Shown: positions 1 through 6,098 of the stretch, piece by piece
Layout: each line of letters opens with the position of its first letter
Position numbering within the stretch: position 1 is the stretch's first letter
Assembly (NCBI GenBank): GCA_946410505.1
Contig: CAMKAP010000089.1
Location: 1 to 7,759, forward strand
Direction of reading: 5' to 3'
DNA: 7,759 bases
Source: an uncultured Clostridia bacterium
GTDB taxonomy: Bacteria > Bacillota_A > Clostridia > Oscillospirales > Oscillospiraceae
Made by a program: the position numbers and the translations under genes
The notes under the pieces: model-generated
What the model was told of the DNA's origin: nothing
What the model saw: the letters and a program-made list of their open reading frames with translations, nothing else
The model's database searches: none

Positions 1-35
1 ATGGGAAAAAACGCCGTTTTTCCCATCCTGTTTTC
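1..35. repeat. Left copy of the bracketing palindromic repeat (cut by window edge)
   Basis: Bases 1-35 are identical to bases 454-488; the match stops at 36 versus 489. The unit is itself a hairpin: TGGGAAAAA at 2-10 pairs with TTTTTCCCA at 17-25, around a six-base ACGCCG loop. In the right copy the stem runs on to 18 bp, and the CCTGTTTT seen here at 27-34 suggests the left copy is equally long but truncated by the window start. Because the unit is palindromic, the two copies can be read as direct or as inverted repeats. Confidence 0.9.
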
Positions 36-41
36 CAGCTT

Positions 42-190
42 GTCAAAAAAGTCCCGGGAAGACTTTTTTGACTGCGCTTCTGCCGCCGAGCAATTTGCCA
101 GAAGGCAAATTGCTGTTATCCGAAAAGCTTGAAAATCAATCTTTTCGGGCGGCGTCTGATTGTACTCGAGGCGGGCCTTGCCCCCTCGAG
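42..190. repeat. Four successive hairpins in the left half of the array
   Basis: Four inverted repeats follow one another. The first is GTCAAAAAAGTC with GACTTTTTTGAC (42-72, 12 bp, 7-base loop). The second is AGCAATTTGCC with GGCAAATTGCT (89-114, AGAA loop). The third is CCGAAAAG with CTTTTCGG (120-148), containing an inner TTGA/TCAA pairing after a C/T mismatch. The fourth is CTCGAGG with CCTCGAG (165-190), plus GGG/CCC with C172 bulged. The arms share no common sequence, so this is not a tandem repeat of one unit. The TTTTTTGAC arm of the first recurs at 430-438 next to the right bracketing hairpin, in inverted orientation to the TGTCAAAAAA at 41-50. Confidence 0.85.
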
Positions 191-206
191 CTCCCCCGCT
201 GCTCTG

Positions 207-412
207 TATAATGATTATAGGATGGCGAAAAGCCAAAAAGCTTTTCGCCGCGCAGCTTTGCTGCGCAGCAAAACAGCCTGGCTGTTTTGCCATATATTCA
301 TTGCAATGAGCATCGGGCGAATGATTTTGATAATCATTCGCTGCCAAACTTGTCGTTTGGCAGCGAAATCAATCGAATCATCGATTGATTTCGCCATCCG
401 ATGATCATTATA
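207..412. repeat. Nested long-range inverted repeat enclosing six or seven local hairpins
   Basis: An outer pairing joins TATAATGAT (207-215) to ATCATTATA (404-412), and GGATGGCGAAA (220-230) to TTTCGCCATCC (389-399). The two stems are separated only by a small internal loop, TATA on one side and four bases on the other. Inside lie the local hairpins 250-266, 268-290, 298-309, 317-341 and 339-365. The inner ends of the long stem can instead join local hairpins: GGCGAAAAGC (224-233) pairs with 240-249, and 381-394 pairs with 363-376. Long-range and local folds are therefore mutually exclusive. ATTATAGGA also occurs as a direct repeat at 214-222 and 407-415, which could be a target duplication, though it overlaps the stem. 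No open reading frame here looks real. Confidence 0.8.
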
Positions 413-445
413 GGAGCCTTCCTGCGAGGTTTTTTGACAGTCTCC

Positions 446-487
446 AAAACAGGATGGGAAAAAACGCCGTTTTTCCCATCCTGTTTT
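446..487 (-). terminator. 18-bp hairpin, likely terminator of the EFR1 gene and right bracketing repeat
   Basis: AAAACAGGATGGGAAAAA (446-463) pairs perfectly with TTTTTCCCATCCTGTTTT (470-487) around a six-base loop. It starts 15 bases after the stop codon of the minus-strand EFR1 gene and ends on that strand in TTTT, which fits an intrinsic terminator. It is nearly symmetric and could act on both strands. Bases 454-488 repeat 1-35 exactly, so the same hairpin is also part of the left array. Whether it belongs to the gene or to the array cannot be decided from the sequence. Confidence 0.65.
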
Positions 488-502
488 CTCTTTGCGCGCC
501 CG

Positions 503-1255
503 TCAGAGCTTGTCCGGCCCTTTGTAGCGGGGCTTCCCGACGGACTTTTTCCCGTATTCGATGGCGTTTTTGGGGCAGAGATTGATACAGGCCATGCAAT
601 GGGTGCAGTTACCGCCCCAGACCGGATGCCCGCCCTCCAGGCGGATGTTCGACAGGGGGCAGACGGCGGCGCAGCGGCCGCAGCCGATACAGGCCTCCGT
701 TGCGCGGAAGGCCTTGTCCCGCATGAAATCCTTGTAGTACATGCCGATGATCATCTCGGTGGAGAGATACTCCCAGGCCTTCATGCCCGGGTCGGGCAGC
801 TCTCTGCCGTTGAGGATGTAGTCGGCGATCCCCTCAATGATGGGCAGAGCCTCACGCACCTTCTCCCGGTTTTCCTCCGGTGAGTGGGTCTTGAAGAAGG
901 CGAGATAGTTCTGCGGCATGCAGACCTGGACGGTGCCCAGATAGGCAAAGCCCTTCTCACTGGCAAGCCTCCGGCAGTATTCGGGGCTGCCGCCCATGCC
1001 GCCGGCGCAGGTCATGATGAAATAGGCCCGCACATTGTTCGGAAAGCGGGACTTGCGGATGAAGTCCTGAAACACCCGGGGCGGCGCGGAGACATAGACC
1101 GGCGAGACGAAAACATAGCAGCCGGGTTTGCTGAAGTCCGCGCCTTTCCCCTCGCGGGTATAGACGCTCGCGTCGCACAGCTCGTCCTGTGTCAGCTCTG
1201 CGATCCTTTTGGCAACAAAACGGCTGTTGCCGGTGCCGGAAAAATATACGATCAT
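503..1255 (-). CDS. EFR1-family flavodoxin-ferredoxin fusion protein
   Basis: This is a 250-residue cytoplasmic electron-transfer protein. Residues 1-150 are flavodoxin-like: the start (MIVYFSGTGNS) carries the FMN phosphate-binding loop SGTGNS at 6-11, and a second loop region follows near 84-90 (AGGMGGS). Residues 185-230 form a two-cluster ferredoxin with two CxxCxxCxxxCP motifs, Cys 189/192/195/199 and 217/220/223/227, enough for two [4Fe-4S] clusters. This layout matches the family named EFR1 ferrodoxin in anaerobes; its physiological partner is not known to me. I chose the ATG at 1255 because the flavodoxin strand begins there; an upstream start at 1300 would overlap the preceding gene. 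It lies 10 bases after the SDR gene, so the two are probably co-transcribed. A plain Shine-Dalgarno is weak here (GTGAG), suggesting translational coupling. The hairpin at 446-487 closes the unit. Confidence 0.9.
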   Translation of the reverse strand: MIVYFSGTGNSRFVAKRIAELTQDELCDASVYTREGKGADFSKPGCYVFVSPVYVSAPPRVFQDFIRKSRFPNNVRAYFIMTCAGGMGGSPEYCRRLASEKGFAYLGTVQVCMPQNYLAFFKTHSPEENREKVREALPIIEGIADYILNGRELPDPGMKAWEYLSTEMIIGMYYKDFMRDKAFRATEACIGCGRCAAVCPLSNIRLEGGHPVWGGNCTHCMACINLCPKNAIEYGKKSVGKPRYKGPDKL

Positions 1256-1265
1256 GGGGCCGCGC

Positions 1266-2114
1266 TCACTTTCTGTAGCAGCTCTTGATATATTCGGCAA
1301 AGCTGGTCTCGCCTACGCGGGTGTCAGCCACCATCTCATGGGTCAGGGTCCACTTGGAGAAGCGGATAATGGCCTCCTTGCCGTTCTTCTTCCGCTTGTT
1401 GACCCATGCCAGCACGTCGAAGAGCCAGACGGGCGCGCGGCTGATCTGCGGCTCCTTGCCGGCGGCGGCGAAGAACATCCGCGCCAGCTCCTCATAGCTC
1501 CAGACCTCCTTGCCGCCCACGTCGAACATGGCGCCGTCGTCGCACATATGCTCCACGATGAAGGCGGCGAAGTCCGGCGTGTCCACCACGTTGCAGTGCA
1601 CGTCCTTCTTGCCGAGGAGCGTCACCTTGCCCTTTTCGATCATGGGCATGAAGACCTTGGCGATGTCGTAGAAGTAGCCCGACGGGCGGAAGATGACCCA
1701 CTTGAGACCGCTGGCCTTGAGCTGGTTTTCAAACTTCGCCTTGGCGTCCAGCATGGGGACCGTGGGATCGCCGTCCGCCTTGAGGACGGAGGCGTAGGCG
1801 AAGTGCCGCACACCGGCGCGTCGGGCCTCGTTCAGGAGGTTCATGTTGCCCTGGTAGTCCACGTCGTAGCAGCTGTACTCGGCGCTGGCCTTGGTGAGAC
1901 CCACGGTGGAGATCACCACGTCCGCCCCGTCGCACACGCCGCGCAGGCTCTCCGGGTCCTGGGCATCGGCCCTGACAGCCTGAAATTTGCCGTCATAGCC
2001 GGGGATGGGCCGGATCGTGCGGCCGAAGCCGACAACCTCATGCCCCCGCTTTACCAGCTCGCGGACAAGGTCGCTTCCCAGATGCCCGAAGGCGCCCGCA
2101 ACCACAACTTTCAT
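1266..2114 (-). CDS. Atypical short-chain dehydrogenase/reductase, NAD(P)-binding (NmrA / divinyl reductase-like)
   Basis: This is a 282-residue Rossmann-fold protein. The N-terminus VVVAGAFGHLG gives the dinucleotide-binding GxxGxxG at Gly 7/10/13. Arg 32 at the end of the second strand would favour NADPH. The classical YxxxK active site is not evident: the helix reads AKAKFENQL around 124-132 and is followed by RPSGYFYD (143-150). This AK..FE..L...RP-x-x-(Y/F)F arrangement is typical of atypical SDRs such as NmrA-like proteins and divinyl chlorophyllide 8-vinyl reductase. Nothing here suggests chlorophyll synthesis, so the substrate is unknown. The ATG at 2114 is preferred over GTG at 2123 because GAGG lies eight bases before it. 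The gene is first in an operon with the EFR1 protein 10 bases downstream, so a shared redox role is plausible but inferred. Confidence 0.85.
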   Translation of the reverse strand: MKVVVAGAFGHLGSDLVRELVKRGHEVVGFGRTIRPIPGYDGKFQAVRADAQDPESLRGVCDGADVVISTVGLTKASAEYSCYDVDYQGNMNLLNEARRAGVRHFAYASVLKADGDPTVPMLDAKAKFENQLKASGLKWVIFRPSGYFYDIAKVFMPMIEKGKVTLLGKKDVHCNVVDTPDFAAFIVEHMCDDGAMFDVGGKEVWSYEELARMFFAAAGKEPQISRAPVWLFDVLAWVNKRKKNGKEAIIRFSKWTLTHEMVADTRVGETSFAEYIKSCYRK

Positions 2115-2152
2115 ATGAAACACCTCACAGTTTGAATTTTCAATCTCTGTTA

Positions 2153-2181
2153 AGCATAGTCTGTATTTCCGAAAAAATCAA
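2153..2181 (-). promoter_or_regulatory. Probable sigma-A promoter of the SDR-EFR1 operon
   Basis: On the minus strand, TTGATT (2181-2176) and TATGCT (2158-2153) are separated by exactly 17 bases; each matches the consensus at four of six positions. Transcription would start near 2146, about 30 bases before the ATG at 2114. A small inverted repeat, TTGAA-TT-TTCAA (2132-2143), lies just after the predicted start and could be an operator, but it is short and AT-rich. Confidence 0.5.
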
Positions 2182-2194
2182 GACGCGGAAGCAG

Positions 2195-2226
2195 AAAACG
2201 GACAGCGCGGAAGCGCTGTCCGTTTT
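2195..2226 (-). terminator. Intrinsic terminator after the beta-helix lipoprotein gene
   Basis: AAAACGGACAGCGC (2195-2208) pairs perfectly over 14 bp with GCGCTGTCCGTTTT (2213-2226) around a four-base loop (TTCC on the minus strand). It begins 27 bases beyond the lipoprotein stop codon and ends in TTTT on the minus strand. It also ends in five T on the plus strand, so it may act in both directions. Its outer stem ACGGACAG/CTGTCCGT is shared with the terminators at 4111 and 7300. Confidence 0.85.
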
Positions 2227-2253
2227 TGGGCGGCGGGAAGGCCCCATCCTTTT

Positions 2254-3978
2254 TTACCAGCCCTGCGCCTGCGGCCCGGTGTAATGCTCATGGTCGAAGA
2301 AGTGCGTCCCGTCCATAAGCTCCTCTCCGTCCCAGGTGACGGAGCTGCTGGACAGGAAGAGGAGATCGTTGCCGTCATCACAGTCGTGGATGCTGCAGCC
2401 CTCAAAGCGCACGTCCGTGCAGCTGTCGATGGAGGCGGCGCCGTAGGAGCATTCATAGATCTCCGTCCCCCGGATCTGCATGTTTTCGCAGTTCCAGGCC
2501 CAGATCCCCAGCACGCCGCAGCCGAAAAGCCCGCAGTTTTCCACACTCACATTCCGGCAGCTGTCATAGTCCAGCACGTTGCCCGTACAGTAGGCAGGCG
2601 CCTCGCTGTGGCCGGCGGTGAGGTCGGCAAGACCCAGGTTTTCGCAGTTGCGGAAGGAGAAGACCGCGGCGTAACGGGGCTCGGCGCAGATCAGAGTGTT
2701 CTCCCGTCCGGCGCCCTGGATCCAGAGCCCGCTGATGTCGTTCAGGCACAGGAGGTAGCCGTCATAGCATTCCTCCCAGCTGTACCATTCGCCGCCCGGG
2801 CTGCCGTAGTCGGCGGCGTCATACAGGTCGTAAACGCCCTCCTCCAGCACGATACAGGTGTCCGGCGCGATGGCGGCCAGCAGCTCGTCCACCGTGCGCA
2901 CGCGGACCTCCCGGATGCCGTCGGGCCGTGTGACCGACTCTGTCTGCACGGGCTCCGGCTCTGCGGGGCCGGCGTACTCTGCCCGGGCCAGCTCCATGTG
3001 GTCCAGGTCAAAGCTGATCAGATCCTCTCCCCCGATATCCTTGGCAAAGAGAGCGTTCGCGTTTTCATAATAGCGCTCGCCCTGCCGCAGCTGGAAGGAG
3101 CACTTGTCCACAGTCACACTGCGGGCCTCCAGCAGGAATACGGACTCCAGCACCCGGTTGCTCTCCACCTTGCAGCCCAGCATGACCGCCTGGCTGGAGC
3201 GCTGGTTCTGCAGCAGCCGATAGACCCGGTTTCCCGTGATCTCACAGTTGACAAGCGCGAAGCCCACACAGCGCTCCGCAAAGATCAGGCTGCCGCCCGG
3301 CGCGTCCTGGCTCAGACCGCAGTCGCAGAGCGCGCAGTCCTCCAGGCGCAGGTCCCGGCAATTGTTTGCGCTGACCGCGCCGTTGCTGCAGGAATCGATC
3401 CGGCTGCCGCGCACGGCCACAGCACTGCAATTGAACGCCGTGATGCCCATGGAACCGCAGCCGAAGAGACGGCAGCCGGAGACCTGGACCCCGTCACAGT
3501 TCTGTAAGCTCAGCACCCCCGCCGCGCAGCCACCCGGCTCCGTGGTGTGGCCCAGGGTCAGCCCCTCCAGGCTCAGATCCCAGCAGTCCCGAAAGCTGAG
3601 GACCTCGGCATAGCGGGGCGCGGCCAGGATGCTGACCTGCCCCTGCCCCATGAGGCGCAGGCCGGGCACATTGGAGATGACCAGCCCACAGCCGCCGTAA
3701 ACCAGCTCCCACCGGTAATAGCCCTGCAAGTCCTCCGTGCCGTAGTCAGCGGCTGTGCTCAGGTTGTATTCGCCCTCCTTCAGCACAATGACCGCGTTGG
3801 GGGCGATGGCGGAGAGCAGCTCGTCCACCGTGCTCACGCTGACCGCTCCCTCCGGCAGCGCCGCTTCCGCCGGCTCCTCGGGCGTTTCCGCTTCCACAGC
3901 GCCCGTGCCGCAGGCGCAAAGCAGCAGGGCAGCGCCCAGCACCAGGCAAAGCAGCGCCCGCAGATTCTTTTTTTTCAT
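2254..3978 (-). CDS. Lipoprotein with two tandem Cys-ladder right-handed beta-helix modules
   Basis: This 574-residue protein is predicted to be exported and lipid-anchored: basic MKKKNLR, hydrophobic 8-22, then the lipobox LCAC with Cys 23 as the likely modified residue, followed by an acidic linker (28-45). Two related modules follow, about 46-221 and 357-534. Both start (S/R)TVDELL(S/A)AIAP, then IVL(K/E)EG.Y.L...ADYG, (A/E)PRYA.V.SFR(D/N)C and short beta-strand coils, as in pectate-lyase-like parallel beta-helices. Roughly half the residues match by eye. Cysteines recur every 23 residues: 161/184/207 and 174/197/220 in module one, 474/497/520 and 487/510/533 in module two. Residues 222-330 are further coils unique to the first module. 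No polysaccharide-lyase catalytic residues can be assigned, so binding or enzymatic function is unknown. GGAGG eight bases before ATG fixes the start. It is probably transcribed alone. Confidence 0.88.
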   Translation of the reverse strand: MKKKNLRALLCLVLGAALLLCACGTGAVEAETPEEPAEAALPEGAVSVSTVDELLSAIAPNAVIVLKEGEYNLSTAADYGTEDLQGYYRWELVYGGCGLVISNVPGLRLMGQGQVSILAAPRYAEVLSFRDCWDLSLEGLTLGHTTEPGGCAAGVLSLQNCDGVQVSGCRLFGCGSMGITAFNCSAVAVRGSRIDSCSNGAVSANNCRDLRLEDCALCDCGLSQDAPGGSLIFAERCVGFALVNCEITGNRVYRLLQNQRSSQAVMLGCKVESNRVLESVFLLEARSVTVDKCSFQLRQGERYYENANALFAKDIGGEDLISFDLDHMELARAEYAGPAEPEPVQTESVTRPDGIREVRVRTVDELLAAIAPDTCIVLEEGVYDLYDAADYGSPGGEWYSWEECYDGYLLCLNDISGLWIQGAGRENTLICAEPRYAAVFSFRNCENLGLADLTAGHSEAPAYCTGNVLDYDSCRNVSVENCGLFGCGVLGIWAWNCENMQIRGTEIYECSYGAASIDSCTDVRFEGCSIHDCDDGNDLLFLSSSSVTWDGEELMDGTHFFDHEHYTGPQAQGW

Positions 3979-4028
3979 ATTACGTTCCTCCGTCGTTTAG
4001 AAGATTCCGCGAATCCTTATGTATATCC

Positions 4029-4057
4029 ATCCTATCACGCCCGGGGCGCAAAGTCGA
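4029..4057 (-). promoter_or_regulatory. Possible promoter of the beta-helix lipoprotein gene
   Basis: On the minus strand, TCGACT (4057-4052) and TAGGAT (4034-4029) are 17 bases apart; each matches the sigma-A consensus at four of six positions. The start would fall near 4022, about 44 bases before the ATG. A 10-base palindrome, AAGAATTCTT (4065-4074), sits just upstream of the -35 and might bind a regulator. The call is tentative because neither box is strong. Confidence 0.3.
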
Positions 4058-4110
4058 GGGTCTTAAGAATTCTTCAGGAAGTGCACACACCGGAAAGGCG
4101 GAAAAAGGAA

Positions 4111-4136
4111 ACGGACAGCTCCGAAGAACTGTCCGT
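4111..4136 (-). terminator. Intrinsic terminator of the MATE/ATP-binding fusion gene
   Basis: As minus-strand RNA, ACGGACAGUUC folds on GAGCUGUCCGU with a UUCG loop closed by C-G, a very stable tetraloop. One pair is a U-G wobble, which would be a C-A mismatch in plus-strand RNA, so the hairpin favours minus-strand use. The T-rich run TTTCCTTTTTC follows. It lies 82 bases after the stop at 4219. The bases between hold nothing I can identify. Confidence 0.8.
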
Positions 4137-4218
4137 ATGCAATCGTCACCAGGCGGTTCGCAGGGGATACGCTGCGTATATCTGCAAACACGCCGGGAAA
4201 GAACCAATGTGTTTTGCG

Positions 4219-6006
4219 TCAGTGCGTCTGTCCGCCGATCCGGAGGGTCAGCACATTCAGCCCCAGGATGTTCTGGTATTGCACGTCCTTCGCCGTTCGG
4301 AACACAAGCCGGAGGCCGATGTTTTTGGCCGGATCGTCGGGGGCTGCCATCGCCTGCCGCTCCCGCGGGTCAAAGGGGACACAATCGTCCTTGATGCGCA
4401 GGATCACGTCCTCGTCCTTGTGCACCACACGCAGATCCACGCTGTGCGTCTTCCGGTCCTTGGTAAAACCGTGGTCCACCACGTTTCCGGCCATCTCCTC
4501 CATGGAGAGCCCGGCCAGATAGGCGCTGCGCGCGCCAATCCCTCTGTCAAGGCAAAAGCGCTGAACCTTCCGGGATACGGCGACCACGTCCTCCATGCTG
4601 CGTACGCTCAGATCCATCCGCGCCTCCGCCGGCACGCCGAAGTCCTCCGGGATGACCATGAGCTCCTCCGCGCTGCGGGGAAGGCGCCGGTTTTTCAGCC
4701 AGGCGAAGCCGAAAATCACCAGCGTGGTCACAACACCGTTGAGCACGTTTGCGATGTATACGCCGTTCATCCCGATGGTGGGGATCAGCAGCGCGGAAAA
4801 CCCTGCCACACAGACCACGCCGTCCAACAGGGCGAGAAGATGCACGATGCCCTCCTTGCCGGAGGACTGCCAGTAGCAGGTAAAGTGCATGCAGATGATG
4901 CTCAGCGGCATGCACAGCGGCAGGATCCGGAAGCCCCAGGCGGTCATCATAAACACGCTCTCCGCCGGATCCTGGTAGAAGATCCGGGTCAGGGGCACGG
5001 CACTGAGGATCACCGCCAGCGAAACGGCGCCCATCAGCGGCAGGAAGCGCCGGAACATCACCCGCATCACGTCCGTCAGGCTTTGCCGGTCCTCCTCGCC
5101 CACGCTCACGCTGATCACCATCCGGGACACCGCCAGCATCCCGCCGGGCAGCGCCCATACCAGCCCCAGCAGATTGTTGGCGGCCGCGAAGGCGGAGATG
5201 CCCGCACTGCCCACAAAAACCTCCAGGAGCTTGTTCACAATCAGGCCGCGGGCGGTCTGGTAAAGGTTGCTGGCAGCCCCCGGAAGCCCGATGCGCAGGA
5301 TCTCGCCGGCCTCTTCCCACCGGGGAGCGCGCAGCGTGATGTGAAAGATCGACTTCCCGGACAGGAAAAACTGCGCCTGCACCCCCAGGAAGACCCACAT
5401 ACCCAGACCGTTTGCGAGGGCAAGCCCCAGCGCCTCCAGGTGCAGCAGCTGTACGAACAGGTAATTGAGCAGGATGTTGGCCGCTATATACGCGATGCTT
5501 GCGCCGAAAGTCCGGCCCTGCCTGTTTTCCAGGGACAGGAACGCCGCGCAGGAGCTGCCCAGCATCTGCGGCACGACGCTGACCGTCTGCCCCAGCAGAT
5601 AGCGGTTAAAAAGCTGCCGAACGGCCGCATCCCGGGTCAGAAAGCCTGTCAGGTCCAGCAGGCCGAGCGCAAGGTACAGGAGAATGAAAACCAGCGAAAT
5701 CAGGAGAGACAGCGCCAGATTCAGCGAAAACACGGTCTGGACCTTCTCCTGCTCGTTCCGGCCCAGATACTTGCCGCACAGGATGGTGGAGCCGCCGACC
5801 AGAACGGTGCTGATGGTCGAGACCAGCATCCCGATCGGGCCATACAGTCCGACCGCGCTCATGGCCTCGATGCCGACGAAATTACTGGCAAAGAAGCTGG
5901 ACACGATCCCGTTCACCGCTCCGATCGCGCACAGCAGAACCTGTACCGGCAGCAGCCGGAACAGCAGCTTGCTGACCGTTTTGGCGTTGGCAGCCTGTTC
6001 GTTCAT
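4219..6006 (-). CDS. MATE-family transporter fused to a C-terminal RsbW-like ATP-binding domain
   Basis: This is a 595-residue membrane protein. Residues about 12-440 form twelve hydrophobic segments in two halves, as in MATE (MOP superfamily) cation- or proton-coupled exporters; the N-terminal half holds GLYGPIGML (53-61) and the second half starts near ILRIGLPGAASNLYQ (236-250). Residues 460-592 are a soluble GHKL ATPase domain like anti-sigma kinases RsbW/SpoIIAB: N box EEMAGNVVDHG (503-513, Asn 508), G1-like DDCVPFDP (540-547), G2 box NIGLRLV (562-568), then the strand LGLNVLTLRI. The usual Gly of the G1 box is Cys 542. MATE proteins are normally about 450 residues, so the extra domain explains the length. 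The reading frame is continuous across the join. AAGGAGA seven bases before ATG fixes the start. Substrate and domain role are unknown; the ATPase domain may regulate transport or act on a partner. Confidence 0.88.
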   Translation of the reverse strand: MNEQAANAKTVSKLLFRLLPVQVLLCAIGAVNGIVSSFFASNFVGIEAMSAVGLYGPIGMLVSTISTVLVGGSTILCGKYLGRNEQEKVQTVFSLNLALSLLISLVFILLYLALGLLDLTGFLTRDAAVRQLFNRYLLGQTVSVVPQMLGSSCAAFLSLENRQGRTFGASIAYIAANILLNYLFVQLLHLEALGLALANGLGMWVFLGVQAQFFLSGKSIFHITLRAPRWEEAGEILRIGLPGAASNLYQTARGLIVNKLLEVFVGSAGISAFAAANNLLGLVWALPGGMLAVSRMVISVSVGEEDRQSLTDVMRVMFRRFLPLMGAVSLAVILSAVPLTRIFYQDPAESVFMMTAWGFRILPLCMPLSIICMHFTCYWQSSGKEGIVHLLALLDGVVCVAGFSALLIPTIGMNGVYIANVLNGVVTTLVIFGFAWLKNRRLPRSAEELMVIPEDFGVPAEARMDLSVRSMEDVVAVSRKVQRFCLDRGIGARSAYLAGLSMEEMAGNVVDHGFTKDRKTHSVDLRVVHKDEDVILRIKDDCVPFDPRERQAMAAPDDPAKNIGLRLVFRTAKDVQYQNILGLNVLTLRIGGQTH

Positions 6007-6042
6007 AGGAAGATCTCCTTCCTCATCAGCCGAGATATTTTT

Positions 6043-6071
6043 ATTATATCACCGCTTGCTGTCCTTGGCAA
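6043..6071 (-). promoter_or_regulatory. Strong sigma-A-type promoter of the MATE fusion gene
   Basis: On the minus strand, TTGCCA (6071-6066) and a perfect TATAAT (6048-6043) are separated by 17 bases. Transcription would start near 6036, giving a leader of about 30 bases that includes the AAGGAGA ribosome site. It lies wholly in the 92-base gap after the phosphatase gene. No terminator is visible in that gap, so readthrough from the phosphatase gene is also possible. Confidence 0.78.
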
Positions 6072-6098
6072 ACAGGGATTCGATTTCCGGCAGCACAC

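Larger units (their letters stand above)
1..490. repeat. Dense array of tandem hairpins (intergenic palindrome cluster)
   Basis: This stretch has no credible gene. It is tiled almost without gaps by inverted repeats of different sequence. Arms seen are 42-53/61-72 (12 bp), 89-99/104-114 (11 bp), 120-127/141-148 (8 bp, extended by 129-132/136-139), 165-171/184-190 (7 bp plus GGG/CCC), 224-233/240-249 (10 bp), 250-256/260-266 (7 bp), 268-277/281-290 (10 bp), the palindrome 298-309, 317-326/332-341 (10 bp), 339-349/355-365 (11 bp), 363-376/381-394 (14 bp) and 446-463/470-487 (18 bp). Most loops are 3 to 7 bases. Base composition is visibly more AT-rich than the flanking genes. A copy of the 18-bp hairpin sits at each end. 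The structure is directly visible; its role is unknown. It could be a non-autonomous palindromic element, a structured RNA, or an accumulation of REP/BOX-like modules. Confidence 0.9.

Noticed and set aside
129..404. A 91-codon frame inside the hairpin array
   Set aside because: Its residues are the translation of palindromic repeats, and no ribosome site or protein motif is seen.
1..490. CRISPR array
   Set aside because: The hairpin arms differ from one another and there are no regularly spaced identical repeats with unique spacers.
1..490. Insertion sequence with a transposase
   Set aside because: No transposase or transposase fragment is encoded; at most it is a non-autonomous element.
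1256..1300. Longer N-terminus for the EFR1 protein starting at 1300
   Set aside because: The extra 15 residues precede the flavodoxin strand, overlap the SDR gene and are not expected in the family.
1209..2135. A 308-codon plus-strand frame opposite the SDR gene
   Set aside because: It mirrors the SDR codon pattern, has no known domain or ribosome site, and overlaps the operon promoter.
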